In this document: in pieces, positions 63,904-64,000 of the stretch
Layout of the letters: each line of letters starts with the position of its first letter
How positions within the stretch are numbered: position 1 is the first letter of the stretch
Assembly: GCA_024225635.1 (NCBI GenBank)
Contig: JAAEMK010001005.1
Location: forward strand, 1 to 64,000
Direction of reading: 5' to 3'
Length of the DNA stretch: 64,000 nt
Source: Desulfobacteraceae bacterium
GTDB taxonomy: Bacteria > Desulfobacterota > Desulfobacteria > Desulfobacterales > Desulfobacteraceae
The notes under the pieces: generated by a model
Seen by the model: only the letters and a program-made list of their open reading frames with translations
Database searches by the model: none
What the model was told of the DNA's origin: nothing
Program-made: the position numbers and the translations under genes

Positions 63904-64000
63904 TCAGGAAGGCAAGCACCCTTCCCGCTGCTTCTTCTTGGCCCCATAGAGCCTGTAGTCGGCCCGCTTCAACAGCTCCTTGAAAGAGGAGATCCCTTCT
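63904..64000 (-). CDS. 3' end of a GGDEF-domain gene (partial)
   Basis: Reading the minus strand in from the window edge gives EGISSFKELLKRADYRLY, then GAKKKQREGCLPS-stop. This is the C-terminal helix region of a diguanylate cyclase (LLKRAD-x-x-LY-x-AK-K is a strong family string). The rest of the gene lies beyond 64000. Confidence 0.75.
   Translation of the reverse strand, partial: EGISSFKELLKRADYRLYGAKKKQREGCLPS

Noticed and set aside
63542-63949. 135-codon plus-strand ORF at the window end
   Set aside because: No recognisable domain, and its end is antisense to the GGDEF gene fragment.

Overview
The window looks like chromosome of an anaerobic, motile, Gram-negative bacterium, most likely a Desulfobacterota/Desulfobacterales sulfate reducer. 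This is an inference from gene content: an anaerobe-type hybrid cluster protein behind an FNR/HcpR-type site, a NapH-like membrane ferredoxin, many cache-type chemoreceptors and kinases, exported PEP-CTERM/dockerin-type proteins, and moderate GC. No rRNA, tRNA, CRISPR array, transposase or phage gene was seen. Decay shows as remnants: 5'-truncated HPP, an internally deleted VOC-like ORF, a frameshifted NtrC tail, and a duplicated binding-protein tail.

Layout. 0.5-2.6 kb: exported cache protein plus a chemoreceptor. 2.9-7.6 kb: a repeat-bearing membrane protein, a GDPD-like enzyme with a changed active site, a Pif1-type helicase with HRDC. 7.7-12.9 kb: a redox/gas region with hcp, a half-hemerythrin, a globin-coupled EAL phosphodiesterase and a NapH-like ferredoxin; two FNR/HcpR-type boxes sit at class II distance from -10 elements. 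12.9-19.6 kb: a TetR-NodT-MFP-RND efflux operon with a spaced operator. 19.8-22.7 kb: cyclase-family, GNAT and YkgJ-type genes.

22.7-31.0 kb is the most unusual region: a NifH-NifD-like fusion (729 aa) overlaps a second nitrogenase-component-1-like gene (431 aa), followed on the same strand by a full Liv-type ABC importer. The cysteine pattern suggests a single [4Fe-4S] catalytic component without FeMo-cofactor, so a reductase of the Bch/Cfb/Mar sort rather than N2 fixation. Its substrate is unknown.

31.1-36.0 kb: a repeat-rich protein, a double-cache PAS kinase, and a COG1738 queuosine-precursor transporter behind a preQ1-I riboswitch. 36.6-43.3 kb: a PhnD-like binding protein and three tandem chemoreceptors that arose by duplication. 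43.2-48.3 kb: an NSS transporter with its 33-aa MetS-type subunit, AzlCD facing a CGNR regulator, and a LysR facing a PACE efflux gene. 48.7-54.3 kb: ErcA-like protein with a coupled hybrid kinase, YfcE-like phosphodiesterase, a CPA2 antiporter with USP domains. 54.3-59.1 kb: an NtrC remnant, a large hybrid kinase and a REC-GGDEF cyclase. 59.2-63.5 kb: a five-gene operon of exported proteins with PEP-CTERM tails, PKD, cohesin-like and dockerin/EF-hand modules. The last 97 bases are the 3' end of another GGDEF gene.
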